From Phaeotremella fagi (Eukaryota; Basidiomycota; Tremellomycetes; Tremellales; Phaeotremellaceae): a stretch of DNA of 64,000 nt. The position numbers and the translations under genes were made by a program. Under the pieces are notes generated by a model. The model was not told the origin of the DNA. It was given only the letters and a program-made list of their open reading frames with translations, and searched no databases. The number at the start of each line of letters is the position of its first letter. Positions within the stretch are counted from its first letter, which is position 1. This document shows, one piece after another, positions 48,360-60,962 of this stretch. The stretch spans positions 682,001 through 746,000 of the forward strand of contig BCHU01000013.1 of the NCBI GenBank assembly GCA_001599715.1. Reading direction: 5' to 3'.

Positions 48360-50383
48360 ATGTCAAATAACAACACCTATGGTACAGCTCCATCAACACC
48401 ATCACACATCCCCTCCTCATCATCATCTTCAGTCAACAACGATGACGTTCTCAATCCACCAAAAAAGTATTCAGGTCAAGCAACCATCCTCTCATCAATC
48501 TCTAATCTAGCCAACACCATAATAGGTTCAGGTGCATTAGCCTTCCCATCAGCATTCGCAAGTATGGGTTTGATACCAGGTATCTTATCATGTCTCTTTT
48601 CAGGTTCAACTGCCTTTTTCGGTTTATATCTTCTAAGTCGTTGTGCTACTGTGGTAGGCACGAGACCTGGTGATGAAGGTAGAAAAGCTAGTTTCAACGA
48701 GGTTGCTCGTTTGACTTTTGGTAAAGGTTGGGCTACGAGGGGATTTGATGTGAGTTAAAGGTCAATGGCGGTTCTCTGTATACGTATTCTAATCTGTACA
48801 TACTCTTTAGTTCGCGATAGCCATCAAATGTTTCGGTGTTTCAGTGTCTTATCTTATCATTTGCAAGGTATGTGTCGTCGTTTATATCGATCTTCAGCTG
48901 ATCAACACGATTAGACCCTTCTCCCACAAGTCTCATACACACTAGCTAAAGCACTCAACCATCCCTTGGCGGAAGATTCCATTCTATTGATAGATAGATT
49001 CTGGCTAGTGGTAGCAATGATGATCATCACTCCACTATCGTTCCTTAAAACTCTTGACAGTCTTCGATTCACGTCACAGATAGCATTAGGAACGGTTGTG
49101 TAGTGAGTGAAAAGCCCTCTTGCGAGATCGGTGCTAACAAGTCATTCACCAGCTTGGTCTTTGTGGTCGTTGGTTGGTTCTTGATAAAAGGTGTAGATCC
49201 TATGAGAGGAGAAGTCGTTTTGGGCAGATTCGGGAAAAACACATTATCGTCGTTCCCCGTACAAGTCTTTGCCTATACTTGTGCCCAGAATGTAAGTGAG
49301 CTTCCGGTATTCACGCTGGTGAACATAAGCTCATCAATACTAGCTTTTCCCCGTCTACAACGAACTCAAGAACAATACCCAAAGGAGAATGAATGTCATT
49401 ATGGCTTCTTCCATTGGTTCTGCGGCAGCTGTTTATGAAGTGGTATGTGTCGCGCACTCAGTTTCTTGCAAACATCTCTCGCTGACTCCTCATGGAATAG
49501 CTCGGTATTGTAAGTAGCGCACCAGCAACAATCTCCAAATGTACTCACATTCTGTGATAGATCGGATACCTCACGTTTGGTAACAAAGTCGGCAGTAATA
49601 TTATCGCCATGTGAGTTGGAGAACGGCGGAGAAGACGCCACCTTGAACTGAGATTGTCCCAGGTACCCCGCTACCTCCTTGATAATAGCAGTAGGACGAT
49701 TAGGCATCGTACTTCTCGTTGGACTCTCCTACCCTCTCCAGCTCCTACCATGCAGAGCATGCATCCACGGTTTAACCGGTGGATTCGTGAAAAGATACCT
49801 CAAGAAAAAACCTTCATCAGGTTCAATCCTCCATAGTCAAATTTCAAGAATACAAGAGGAAGAATTGGACAACGATACGGAGAGTGGTGAAGAGGAAGAT
49901 CCTTTAGTACCCAAACCTGGTGACAGTGGTTTCACAGGTGGTGTCAGACATAAGAGAGCTATTGGCGAAATGACGCAAAAGAAATATATCGGTGTTACAC
50001 TTGCGATCTTGATTTCTGGATTCGTGATAGCTTTATTAGTGGATGAATTGGAAGTTGGTAAGTGATTTAGTTGACCTAGATCGATGTCCATCATTAATGC
50101 GGCATTGGTATCATAGTGTTAGGATTCGTTGGATCAACAGGATCAACAATCATCTCATTCATTCTACCGGGATTCTTTTATTTCCGTCTATTCCGTCAAG
50201 AAAAGGGAATCACCAAATGGGCAGCGCTAACTCTAGGGATTTATGGTTGTGCAGTCATGGCTTTCTGGTAGGTCTATATCGAAGTTATCAATATGAATGA
50301 TCTTGGGGTTCTGACACATGTTATGTAGTTTGACATTCAACATTATTAATTTAAGTACTAGGAATGGGAATGTTGGTCATTAG
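48360..50383 (+). CDS. Amino-acid permease of the AVT/SLC38 (Aa_trans) family
   Basis: Eleven-helix amino-acid/auxin-permease family protein, in yeasts mostly vacuolar (Avt proteins). The hydrophilic N-terminus is Ser/Pro rich, then comes the family's first helix SISNLANTIIGSGALAFPSAFASMGLIPG and CLFSGSTAFFGLYLLSRC. Further marks: FAIAIKCFGVSVSYLIICK, PVQVFAYTCAQNLFPVYNEL, AVYEVIGYLTFGNKV and SYPLQLLPCRACI. A cytosolic acidic loop (EEELDNDTESGEEEDPLVPK) splits the last helices, as in Avt5/6/7-like proteins. I start at 48360 (CAACAATG) rather than the upstream ATG at 48315, which has a poor context; both are in frame. Ends at TAG 50381-50383. Confidence 0.88.
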
Positions 50384-50708
50384 AATGATATTCATTTTAT
50401 AGTTGCATTACAATAGATACCGAACTTATAGACATCTTTGTATGGACACATTGTCATGATATTTCTGACTCTCTGTTTTAATCTTCGCGATAAGGTATGG
50501 GAATTCTGGAACTCATGCTGCTTTAGCTTTCGGTGTGCGGCTTCGAAAACGTCGAAGCACTCTAAGTTAAACTTTGAATTATACCTTGATTTGATGAACA
50601 AACATTCGATTTTTCAAAATACCCATAGTTCAGTCGTTGTTCTATGGTTCAGAAAATGGCTTAGAAACTGCATTACACGACAAATGTACAAAACCAACGC
50701 CCACAACA
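50384..50708. other. Convergent 3' flanks, no gene seen
   Basis: Lies between the stops of the permease (plus) and the glycosyltransferase-like gene (minus). No supported coding region. Confidence 0.4.
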
Positions 50709-51830
50709 TCAATCGTCACCCGCCATCACCTCCCCCAAAGGTATATAATCCAAATGACCATAATTATCCCATCGAAATTCCCAATCATCTTTCGCCAAAA
50801 CAACCCCACCCTCAGCAATCATAGCCGCCAAAGACCCAAAACTACTCCCACTCAAAATCTTGAATTCTGCACTAGCCAATAATCTCAAATCAATCTTATC
50901 ATCACCTGAATCTACAAGTTCATAATGGAATTCTAATTGATGTAGATATTCAACGGGAGGATTCTGCATGTAAATTTCGATTTTGTTGATTCTCCCGGGG
51001 CATCCGTATCTTTGGAGGAGGAATTTGACACTTTTGTTAACCTCTTTAGAGGTTAGGGTTCGAATTGGGTTTTGGGAGTCTGAAGAGAATTTTTGGCCGG
51101 GGGCGATATCGCCCCATCGGATGTGGATCCCTAATATTGATTTTCGGATTGGGTTGTTAGAACCTATATGGGTGGTTTTGATCCATGGACTCATACAGCC
51201 CATCAAACAATTTTCTTCGGGTAGACCTTGGGATATAGATAGGATCCCGCAATTCGATATATCGAGTTGTTTTATGATTTTATGTTTGATTATTTGTTTC
51301 TCTGTCATGTTTGATGGTGATGAGTTATCGATACAATCCAATACCCCTTCTCGTAAAAGTTCGATAACCTTTTCTGGACCTATTGAACAATATTCCCCAG
51401 TGGTTTTTATACGGAATTCATCGATTGGATTAAAATCTTGACCAAGAGTATAATCGTGTTCAGATTCACGCTTGGCGAACATTATCTTTGAATCCAACAA
51501 ATCAGCTAATCTAGCTAAAAGTAATGTATGGGTCATGACTGAACCTATGCCAGCTCCGTGTGGTAATGTCGTTAAAATCACCGATGGGGATGATACCGTT
51601 TCTTGGGATGGGGTTGTATGATGTCGTTGAATTTTGAATGACAATGATAGATTTTTGTGATTCATGAACCAATAGATTAATGAGGAGGAAACGATGAAGA
51701 TGAGTGATCCTCGCCAGATCGTTCGCGTGGAGAGTGAAGGTTTGGGGGTACGAGGGAACGGAGACGTTGCTGTTGGATTCGAAGGAGTTGAGGGGAAGTG
51801 GATATGGACAGGTAGATATTGGGCTGGCAT
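50709..51830 (-). CDS. Type II membrane protein, fucosyltransferase-like fold
   Basis: A single exon of 373 codons, unusual beside such intron-rich neighbours. A short cytosolic tail precedes one membrane anchor (SLIFIVSSSLIYWF, about residues 45-60), the layout of Golgi glycosyltransferases. The luminal part contains LPHGAGIGSVMTHTLLLARLADLL near its start, ILGIHIRWGDIAPG in the middle and FKILSGSSFGSLAAMIAEGG near the end. The HxRxGD motif and the Ser-rich S-S-F motif are shared with alpha-1,2-fucosyltransferases (GT11) and related O-fucosyltransferase folds. The longer in-frame start at 51920 is rejected because the TATATATA at about 51883-51890 lies between the two ATGs. Capsule or glycan synthesis is a possible role; donor and acceptor are unknown. 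Confidence 0.7.
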   Translation of the reverse strand: MPAQYLPVHIHFPSTPSNPTATSPFPRTPKPSLSTRTIWRGSLIFIVSSSLIYWFMNHKNLSLSFKIQRHHTTPSQETVSSPSVILTTLPHGAGIGSVMTHTLLLARLADLLDSKIMFAKRESEHDYTLGQDFNPIDEFRIKTTGEYCSIGPEKVIELLREGVLDCIDNSSPSNMTEKQIIKHKIIKQLDISNCGILSISQGLPEENCLMGCMSPWIKTTHIGSNNPIRKSILGIHIRWGDIAPGQKFSSDSQNPIRTLTSKEVNKSVKFLLQRYGCPGRINKIEIYMQNPPVEYLHQLEFHYELVDSGDDKIDLRLLASAEFKILSGSSFGSLAAMIAEGGVVLAKDDWEFRWDNYGHLDYIPLGEVMAGDD

Positions 51831-52246
51831 GGTGTCAGTTGAGATGGCGACTTTCGATTCTCTGTTCTCTGTACTGTAAAGGTATATATACTTGTACGCT
51901 TTCAATTCCCAAAACGCCACTTTTGTTCGAGACCACTTTCCGAGACATTGCCAAGAGGAGTCGTAGAAGATGATGATTTATTGATTTTCAATCGAAGCAA
52001 AACAGAACTTCCCGCTTCAATGTCTACACCGGAATGGGGTGTTTGATTATGAATACCTCGTAAGATCTCCAACACTACTGAGTCGAATACCGAGGAACTG
52101 TAAGCGGACTGTCGTTTTCACTGCCAACTGAAACGCCTCACAAATATAGCTGTACTCGGATAATAGTATTCCGAGGAGATGTTGTTTTCAAAATCTTTTG
52201 CTGCTTGATAAATTCAACAACCGACAAATCCATATCATCACCAAAG
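51831..52246. promoter_or_regulatory. Divergent promoter, glycosyltransferase-like gene and POP4
   Basis: TATATATA at about 51883-51890 serves the minus-strand gene. No coding signal. An alternative in-frame start for POP4 lies at 52205. Confidence 0.5.
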
Positions 52247-53538
52247 ATGAATTCAGCTAAATCTTCAACCCCAGGATCAGGTAGTTCAACACCAACCATA
52301 AACCAAACCATAGATCCATATAGACCACTAGCGACCCAAGTTAAAGTCAGTAACCATTCTCTGTCTCTGTTCCAAAGTGATCACTGAAAGTTAAGAAACT
52401 AGAAACCGATCTTACCGTTCCTACCATCTAACCACGCTTCCAGTTCCACCTCCTCAACACCCGTTCCATCCCTCCAAGAGATCCTTGGAATCAACGATAA
52501 CACATATAACACTCGATTGGAATCGAAGAATATTCTATTGGACGCTCCGTTCGATAAACATCCATCTAACCAGGGGGCCAGTACGAGTACGAGTAGTCCT
52601 CTGGTAACAGGTAGAAAACTTCATCGTGGAGATCCAATCGCTAGAGCTAGTGCACGGAATGAATTTGAAAATAAAAGGAGGGAACGTGAGAGGGATGGAG
52701 TGGTTGGGACTAGAAGATTATTGGATGCTTGTCCTGGAAGTAGGAAGGGGAAGGGGAAAGGTAGGGGGGATATCGGATGTTTGAAAAAAGGAATGAAAAT
52801 CGAGTAAGCCTTTATCACGTCCAAAACCAATATTAACACTTGAAATCCAGCTACGATCAGATCCTACCCCTCCATTATCTACATATCAAATATCTATGTA
52901 ATCTATTCAATCTACCCCCTCTACCAAAAGATTACTCTTACCAGCACTCCCACTCCCACTCCCAACTATCGATATCGAACATTGAGAAAATCCAATCAAC
53001 ACTCTTAAAAGCCGATTTCACCGGACTCAAAATCCTGATCAAATCCAGTAAATCCTCTAGTCTCCGTGATAAAACCGGAATCATCATTCAAGAAACATGT
53101 AACACGTTTCGAATGGTGACACCAACCAATGATTTGTTGGTTATACCGAAAAAAAATTGTTTGTTTGAAATTAGATTTCCTTATTTCAGTCCAAGTGTGT
53201 CGTCGGCAGACGACTCCGTCGTCGGCGAAGGGGACGACGACGGGATCGAGAAACTACTCCAAACTTCACCAACGATCTCGATAGATCTCATGGGTTCCAA
53301 CCTCCTTTTCAGGGGGTTCGAGAGGGCAGGCAGGAAATTCCGTCCTGGACAGGGTGGTGGGGGAGGCAGTGGATGGGGGTTCGATTGGGTCGTGGGTGGT
53401 GCTGGTACAGGGTTAGCTCAGTGTTTGGTGGGTACTCAAGATTTCGGTGGGTCGGGTGGTATTCTTCAGGATAGGAAACGGAAACGGAGTGTGGGGAGAC
53501 GTAAAGATCCGTTGGCGGGTGGTAGTTTGTCTGTATAG
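52247..53538 (+). CDS. POP4: RNase P/MRP protein subunit Pop4 (Rpp29)
   Basis: Protein subunit of the ribozymes that mature tRNA 5' ends and pre-rRNA. Three exons: a 5' exon with a Ser/Thr-Pro-rich leader (about 52247-52345), a second beginning near 52400 after an AAACTAG acceptor, and a third from about 52852. The UPF0086/Rpp29 core is clear: LPLHYLHIKYLCNLFNLP, IQSTLLKADFTGLKILIKSSK, GIIIQETCNTFRMVTPTNDLLVIPKKNCLFEI. An acidic insertion and a Gly-rich segment (GQGGGGGSGWGFDW) follow near the C-terminus and are longer than in yeast Pop4. The start could also be 14 codons upstream at 52205. The core is intact. Confidence 0.88.
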
Positions 53539-53718
53539 TAGTTGCCTTTCTTTTGACATGCAGTGTCGTATTCGTCAGTTTTCGGTTTATCATCTCAAAG
53601 ACGTTGACAGAAACACGCAATCTCAATACGATAGCGATAACGATGACATGACAAAAATCTGATGATGCTACAAAAACTAAAAACCTCGCTAGGTCCCCCA
53701 AAAACCCCAAAACCCCAT

Positions 53719-56700
53719 CTAAAGACCATACCGCCCAACACTCTTCCTAACAACGTCCAACTGATCTTCCAAGCCCCCAAACCCAATCTCCTGCTTCCCA
53801 CCAACCAACCTCATCAACCAACAGAAATCAGCTTGCGCGACCAAAGGTAAATCGATGTTCGAATCTTTCCTCTTCCCAGCTAATTTCTCTTTGAACGATT
53901 CGTAGAATTCTGCAGAGATTTTTTCCGCTCGGTTGACTATGCTGAGTGGAACTCCTGCTAGTTGGGCCACGTCTATATCGTAGTATTAGATTTTGAGATC
54001 AGGTTTTTGGAGGGGGTAGGGACTTACGGGTTCCGTAGGATGACTTGGCGATTCCTGGTATCAATTTGTAGAGGAATATAACCTGTTGCATCGGTTAAGC
54101 CATGATATTCCAGTGTTGATAGTCTTTGGACTCACCTCTCTACGTTCCTCATCTACATGAGTCTGCATGTGCATGTTACGGATGTTGGGGTGATAAAGGA
54201 AATCGTCCGTCAAAGAGCCGTAGTGTGTCTGATTGTTTTATCAGCAATATTTCAAACCCCAACATGTAATACTTCACTTACAGCAAAAAACCCGAGTGGC
54301 AAGGTATGTGTTGCTAGATGGTGTAAAACAGCCCCCGCAATCGCCATCCCATCATAAGTTGAAGTCCCTCTTCCAAGTTCTACCCAAATGTCAGCCAGTA
54401 CTTTGTTGCGTTTTAACTACAACTCACCATCTAAGATGACCAGAGACTTCGGACCAGCTTCTCGAAGGATTTTCGAACACTACCGAAATCAGAATCCTGT
54501 TTGTTTGACCGGACTGATAACTCACCTCGTCAAGTTCAACCTTGAAGGTACTTGCACTAGCGAACATATCTATTTCGTCATCAGTAAGTGGTATTCATAA
54601 CCGTGGAAATGAATTAACTTACTGTCGTACGCTCCCATTCTAGTTTGGATCTTGTCGATGGGACTTAACTTAGCGTGACTTGCTGGAACATAACATCCCA
54701 GCTGCGCCATGATAACAGCTGCAGCTGTCATCCTTAACAGTGTACTTTTACCGGCCATGTTCTACATCCTCCTCAATAACTTTTCACTGATAGGGCAGAA
54801 TACTCACAGGACCAGTCAAGAGCACAGTTCTAGCGTTATCGTCACCATCCTCACTTCCAGGTGATCGACCCAATTTAACATCGTTATCGATGAAATCAGA
54901 TCGTAGACACATGGAAGGATGTCGAAGTTCTTTGAAATCTATAAAAGCAGTGGTTGAATCCGTGAAAGCAGGTCGACACTTGGGCTCATCCATCGTAGCA
55001 GACGCTTTAGCCAAAGAAACCAAACAATCCAACTCGGCAACCACACTTCATAAGACATCAATAAATTGCCCAGATCGAAAGATCAAACTAAACCCACCGA
55101 ACGGTCTTCAACCAAGTCGTTCGATCAACATCGAACTCTGCTAACAATCTTTTGAAGAATGTTTTCTTGCTGGTATTTTGTGTTTCTCTTGCTTCTTGCA
55201 TTTTTCGAATAAGCGGGAGAGTCTGAGGAGTCACATATCGAGATGTTTTCTTTGTAGCACCACTTCCGTCAGTTCATTTTTGACCCAAAGTCGCGAGATC
55301 ACCTACCTTGGTACCGTTGGTCTTGGTCCAGTTCTGGGGGACTTTCGTATTACTTGAAACTAAAATCTGATAGATATCTTTGTTCCCCAACGAAGAATGC
55401 CAATATTCGGCCTCCTTAATCCTGAAGAGAGGTTGTCAGCAATGTCCCCACACACCACTCACTTATCCTTCAGTCGGATCTGTCTCAAAACCTCGTTAAG
55501 TTTACCGTCGATCTCATCAACAATGTCATCAGCTTCATCACAATCTACATCGCCCCCTCGAACTGGTAAGATAGCGACTGTTTTTTCTATCGCGATTCGT
55601 TAGTAAAGTGAAAAGAAAGTCCACTTGGAACGTACCTCCTCTCTCAACAGCATATTTCTTTTTGATATTTTCAATAAGAGGATGGAGATCTGGTGCTGAT
55701 CTCAATAACCCTCTGACGCTGGACGATCTAAAACTCTCGGACGATCGTGACAAATGATCAATTGTCTCCTGGATTTTTTCGAAAGCCTGGTAGGATGATC
55801 AGCAAAGCTCACGAAGAATTTGAGACTTGCACTTACGTTAACGACCTTCAAAAAGTCACTCTCTCTGATCTTTCCCGCATGGATACGAGATACCAATCGC
55901 TAAATCCATTAAATCAGCTTTCAGTCTTCCCCAGGCCAACCAATCAACTCACCTCCAAATCAGGAATTTGTTTAAATTTCATAGCGAAATCCGTACCGAA
56001 ATTCAGATGTTCCATGATATCGTCGACGGCATCGAGTCTAAGACCATCAGCGTGAGCTGATCAATCACTTACCTATCGTTGATATCGTCGACATTTAGTA
56101 GAGGTTTAGTGAGCCAAATTCGGAAGAGACGTTTTCCTGCAAAAAATAAGCCAAGTCATCTAACTGTCGACTCACCAAATGGTGTTTGGCATCGTTGAAG
56201 TAAGTCCAATAAAGTCCCTTGTTCACCACCTTCATTGTTAATCAAAACCTAGAAAAAGTCAGATACACCTCGAATCAAACGACATATTATCTCACCTCCA
56301 TATGGGCCAAAGTCTGACCGTCCAAAACTAAATTCAAACCTTTGTTAATTGGATCATAGATATTGAAGTTCTTCTGGGTAACCAAATCCTTGTCTAAATT
56401 CAATGATTTTAAGTAAAACAACATTCCACCCAATGCTTCCATTGCTGGAACATCATCTAACATTGACAGGATCGCTTCGGGGAGTTCTGGTTTCTCGCCC
56501 TGTTTATCAGTGGTTGTATCGAACAGTTCGCCGAGATTTTGTATTGTTTGATCGGCAGTACAGAATTCTGTGCCATCTCTGAAAGACTGCCAGAGTGTTG
56601 AGAATGGCAGGATGTTTTTGAGTAGTCTCATGGTTGCGACTGATAAATTGCTCTGTAAAACGTTAGATGGTCGTCAGGCATCGAGGGGGAAACCACTCAC

Positions 56701-58574
56701 TTTAGCGTGGATGAGTTCCTTGGGTCGAATCTGACGGAACATAGTTTCCAATTTAGTTCGACAGATATCATCTTCAAATGATGACAAGCTGAATTGACCT
56801 GTTGAAGCGTCAAGTACACAGACGCCGAACGACGTAGGTAAACTAGGATCCTCCGGTGTACACTCCTAGAAAAGTCAGTCTCATCTCCAAATCTACATAC
56901 TCACTTTAATAGCCACACAGTGGTTAGCCTCATCCGTCGTTAAATAAGTTCCATCAACGATTGTTCCGTTTGTGAAAACTTGGGCTAATTCTCTGTTAAC
57001 GATCTTCTTGGCGTTATCAGGAGCACCACCGCTCTTATGACGCATCTCCATTCTGTTTTCAATGTCAGTGAGGTATACTAAATTATTCTCGACTGATACC
57101 TACCCAATCGCTGTTTCAGCCTGTTCAACTTTACCAACTTTATAACCTGCCGCCAAGAATCTAGAAGCCCAAGTTTCGAATTGTTGTTCGGGAACACCAA
57201 CCTATAAAAGTGAGTATAAAGATTTCCGAAACCAGACAAGACTCGTACCATTCTCATTTTGACTCTATCAGTCAGTTTCAGATCAAATTCTTGATGTCCA
57301 ATCAAAGCATCATTTTCATAAAGTTCGTAAAATTTTCCTTTCTGGAAGAACAAAACAGTGTCGTAATGGTTCTGTTTGATTTCCCAGAATTGAGTTTCGA
57401 ACGGGGTGAATTCCTTCCACGCTGATTTGGGAATGAACAGAGTTCGTTTGTCATAGCCGGGTTCTCCTTCTCGAATACCGTCTTTATCCCTGACATCTTT
57501 GAGGAAAGAGAAGCAGTTGTCATTTTTCTGCTTGTCCTCTTTGAGTTGCTGTCGGTTGAGTTCAGATTGAGTTTTGAAATCGAACGAACTTGAACTTCCA
57601 GTGGTAGGTGTCGGTCCTGGTCTTGATGATTCGCCGTTCTTTTTGGGAGCTGTAAAGCTTGACTTGGGCTTGGATTTTGGAAGAGGTTTGGATCGGGGGG
57701 CAGGCGAAGCTGAGGCTGAGGCAATGGATGGGGATTGTGAAGCTATATAATCTGCCTCGACAGCGTCCGCCACTGCTGCTGGTTTGATTAGTTTACAGTC
57801 TCCACAGAACCACTTACCCATCGCCAAATCATCATCGTTTAATGTAAATTCATCAGAATCAGAATCAGCTTTAAGACTTTTCCTAGGCTTGCGTCCGATT
57901 GGTTTGAGTTTCGACAAATCTTCACCTGAGGAGGCTTCGGAATCTGAGTCGACATAAACGACTTTTTTACGTTTGGCTCTTCGTGACTGTGAAGGTGTCA
58001 GCGCAAGACATTATCTGAAGGGAGTACATCATTGACTTACAGGAACAAAAGGTGATCCGTCAGATACTTCACCCATCTCCTCGTCTTCGTCGATCGCCAT
58101 GGCAGTCTCCAAAGTTTTATCAGATGGTCCAGCAGGTTTACTGATCGTTTCCGGTGGAGGTGATAGGTCTCCATCACTCTCTTCTAAAACGATTGCGTTC
58201 TTCAAGGGACTACCAGAACGTTTACCTAGTGGAACACCGTTTCCAGCTCTACCATTAGCATTGAGAGGTGAACTACCAACTACAGAAGGTGGTGTTCGGA
58301 TGGTTGATGAGGCTGGTGAGGATGATGATGGGATTGGATTTGGAGCTGGAGCTGGAGCTTGAGGTCTTGGGATGGAAGCGGCTGGCTTACTGAAAAAATT
58401 CTTTAGGGTGGATTGAGTGGAGCTATGGAACGGTCAATTGAGTCAACCTTTGGGTTGCTGACTGGATGGGTAGGGTATGGTGGGGGTAGGGTAGGATATG
58501 GTCGGCCGATGTTGGATGAAGTGAGGAACTTACGACTTTGCATCTTTTGGAGCTGAGGATTGAGGTTTTGGCAT
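53719..58574 (-). CDS. MSH6: DNA mismatch repair protein Msh6
   Basis: MutS-homologue partner of Msh2 that recognises base mismatches and short loops. The N-terminus (ATG 58574) has a PCNA-binding PIP box, QSTLKNFF, just after a small first exon. A disordered, Ser-rich region follows, then the mismatch-binding domain with [20 protein letters not shown] (Phe-x-Glu motif), the connector and lever regions ([29 protein letters not shown]), and the ATPase. The Walker A loop [13 protein letters not shown] is divided by an intron between Pro and Asn, and Walker B reads [15 protein letters not shown]. The C-terminal helix-turn-helix region ([16 protein letters not shown]) is present, ending GRYGL at the TAG 53719-53721. 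About 17 exons. Divergent from RNR2. Confidence 0.95.
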
Positions 58575-59083
58575 TGCGTTGAGGATAGATTTGGATTTGG
58601 ATTTGGAATTGGATGAGATGAGATGAGATGGAGGTGAAGATGAGGATATCTTCCTGGATTGATTGTAAGATGCTAGATAACGTGGACAGATGGTCGTTGG
58701 TGTTGGATGGTCGTTGTAGCTGATACGAACATGACTCTTCAGGCACCAAGTCACGTGTAAGACGCGTTGAAAAAGACAAAATCAATATTACACGTAATAT
58801 TTGTGTCCGTTTTAAAATACGGTTGACTGGACGCGCCTTTCCTTCATCCTTTGGTGCGAGCGCGATGTTTATTGCTGTATGGTGTAATGTTCCATTTAAA
58901 AGAGTGACGCGACTGTTTATTCACATAGTATATATATAACAGGGATACAGAGTGACTTTGCTTTTACTTTCACTTTCATTCCCAACTTCATCTTCATCTT
59001 TATCGTTTTATCTATTCACACACTCACACCTACACCACCACTACTCCAACTACATCACACTCATTAACCCACTCACCCCCACC
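58575..59083. promoter_or_regulatory. Divergent MSH6-RNR2 promoter with MCB-like ACGCG elements
   Basis: ACGCGT, the full MluI cell-cycle box, is at 58762-58767; further ACGCG cores are at 58831-58835 and 58907-58911. CACGTG is at 58752-58757. An inverted repeat AATATTAC-AC-GTAATATT spans 58784-58801. A TATATATATA box at about 58928-58938 serves RNR2. In yeasts both genes are induced at G1/S through MBF at such boxes; here that is inference from the motifs. Confidence 0.7.
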
Positions 59084-60605
59084 ATGTCAGCCATCATCGA
59101 AACCCCATCCAAAGTCGCGGCCGCAGCCCTCTCTGAAATCTCAATCAACACCCCTAAAAAGGCTACCGAACCCAATCTCCTCGCCAAACTCAAAGCAGCA
59201 GCTGCAGAAGAAGCTTCAGTTAAACCAGTTATTGAAGTCTCCACCGTTAGCACTATCGAAGAATCACGTACCCGTTTCGTCGGTGATTTGGAATGTGAAG
59301 AGAAGGATGAACCTCTGCTTCAAGAATCTAAATCACGTTTCGTTCTTTTCCCAATCAAATACAGAGAGGTCAGTTATCTGCTCATGTTCGAGACGATCTT
59401 TAACTGACATTTCGATAGATCTGGCAAATGTACAAACAAGCTCAAGCTGCGTGAGTAACTTTTCCTCGTACGACTTGTTTTATGTCTGACGATCAATTAG
59501 TTTCTGGACATCTGAGGAGATCAATCTTGCTCCAGATCTCCATGACTGGGAGAACAAACTCAACGACAACGAGAGATACTTCATCGAACACGTCTTGGCC
59601 TTTTTCGCTGCTGTAAGTAACCTCTTCATCTCACACGACAACATCTAATACCTCCTCAGTCTGACGGTATCGTCAACGAAAATCTTGTCGAGAGATTCTC
59701 TTCTGAAGTTCAAGCCGCCGAAGCCAAGTGTTTCTACGGTTTCCAAATCATGATGTAAGTTAGTTTGCTCACTGTCAGATTTCAAAACTAACTTAACCAG
59801 GGAAAACATTCATTCTGAAACCTACTCCCTTCTCATTGACACCTACATCAAAGACCCAGCCCGTCGTACCTACCTTTTCGAAGCCATCGACACCATCCCA
59901 TGTATCGCCAAAAAGGCTGATTGGGCTCTCAAATGGATCTCAGACGAACGATCAACATTCGCCGAGAGATTGATCGCCTTCGCCGCTGTCGAAGGTATCT
60001 TCTTTTCAGGATCTTTCGCTTCCATCTTCTGGCTCAAGAAACGTGGTTTGATGCCAGGATTGACTTTCTCCAACGAACTCATCTCCCGTGATGAAGGTCT
60101 TCACACTGATTTCGCTTGTTTGCTCTTCACTCATTTGAGAAGACGTCCTCACCCAGAAACTGTCGAGAAGATTATCAGAGAAGCTGTCAAGATTGAACAA
60201 GAATTCCTTACGGGTACGTTGCACTCTTATCTTTGTTGAAATCAATGTATTGACTTGGGTCATCTAGACGCCCTCCCAGTTTCCCTCATCGGAATGAACT
60301 CAAAACTCATGAACCAATACATTGAATTCGTAGCCGATCGTCTCCTAGTAGCCCTAGGAAACGAGAAAGTCTGGAACTCAACCAACCCCTTCGGTAGGTC
60401 TACTTCGACCCATTTCAGACATCTCAAAAGACTAAGACTAACACATACTCCAGACTTTATGGAAATGATCTCACTCCAAGGAAAAGCCAACTTCTTCGAA
60501 TCAAGAGTTTCAGCCTACGCTAAATCAGGTGTCAACCAATCCGTCGGCGCTACAGCTGATCACTCGGCTGTCAAAAAGGGATTCACTCTTGATGAAGATT
60601 TCTAG
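59084..60605 (+). CDS. RNR2: Ribonucleotide reductase small subunit
   Basis: The R2 subunit supplies the tyrosyl radical for deoxyribonucleotide synthesis. About 400 residues over seven exons. Ligands and radical site are present: Asp in [12 protein letters not shown], Glu in [13 protein letters not shown], the radical Tyr in [20 protein letters not shown] with its Glu and His, Glu in [13 protein letters not shown], and Glu and His in RDEGLHTDF. The C-terminus FTLDEDF is the standard tail that docks with R1. This is the catalytic form, not an Rnr4-like subunit lacking ligands. It shares a promoter with MSH6. Confidence 0.96.
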
Positions 60606-60962
60606 AGCGTAGAATAATTATTTAGATTTTGGATTTGAAGCGTGGCTTCTGACCTTTTTTGTATTAGTGTAGCTTGGTTTGGTTTCTCGGTTGATACCTA
60701 TTCATTCTTATTTCTTTCTCTTTAGCCTTTTTCATATAGTGTTGTTTGATGATTATTTTGATGCTACAAATGAAATCTCATTAAACGTGAAATGGAACTG
60801 GGGTATTTGAAAGATCAAAGATGAAAGAAGTGCACGGACCACTGATCTACTGACGACGCACAGACGTTTCAAGTACGTGGTGTTCGAAAATTTTATCAAT
60901 CAAACATCAACCTCAATCAACAATCTCTCTTTATTCTTCACATTACATCCAATCCAACAATC
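60606..60962. promoter_or_regulatory. RNR2 3' flank and promoter of unknown gene A
   Basis: Holds AGTGCACGGACCACT (60829-60843) and GACGCACAGACGTTTCAAGT (60855-60874). The second is repeated with one change at 62419-62438 before gene B, and the first has an exact match at 31747. Confidence 0.55.
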
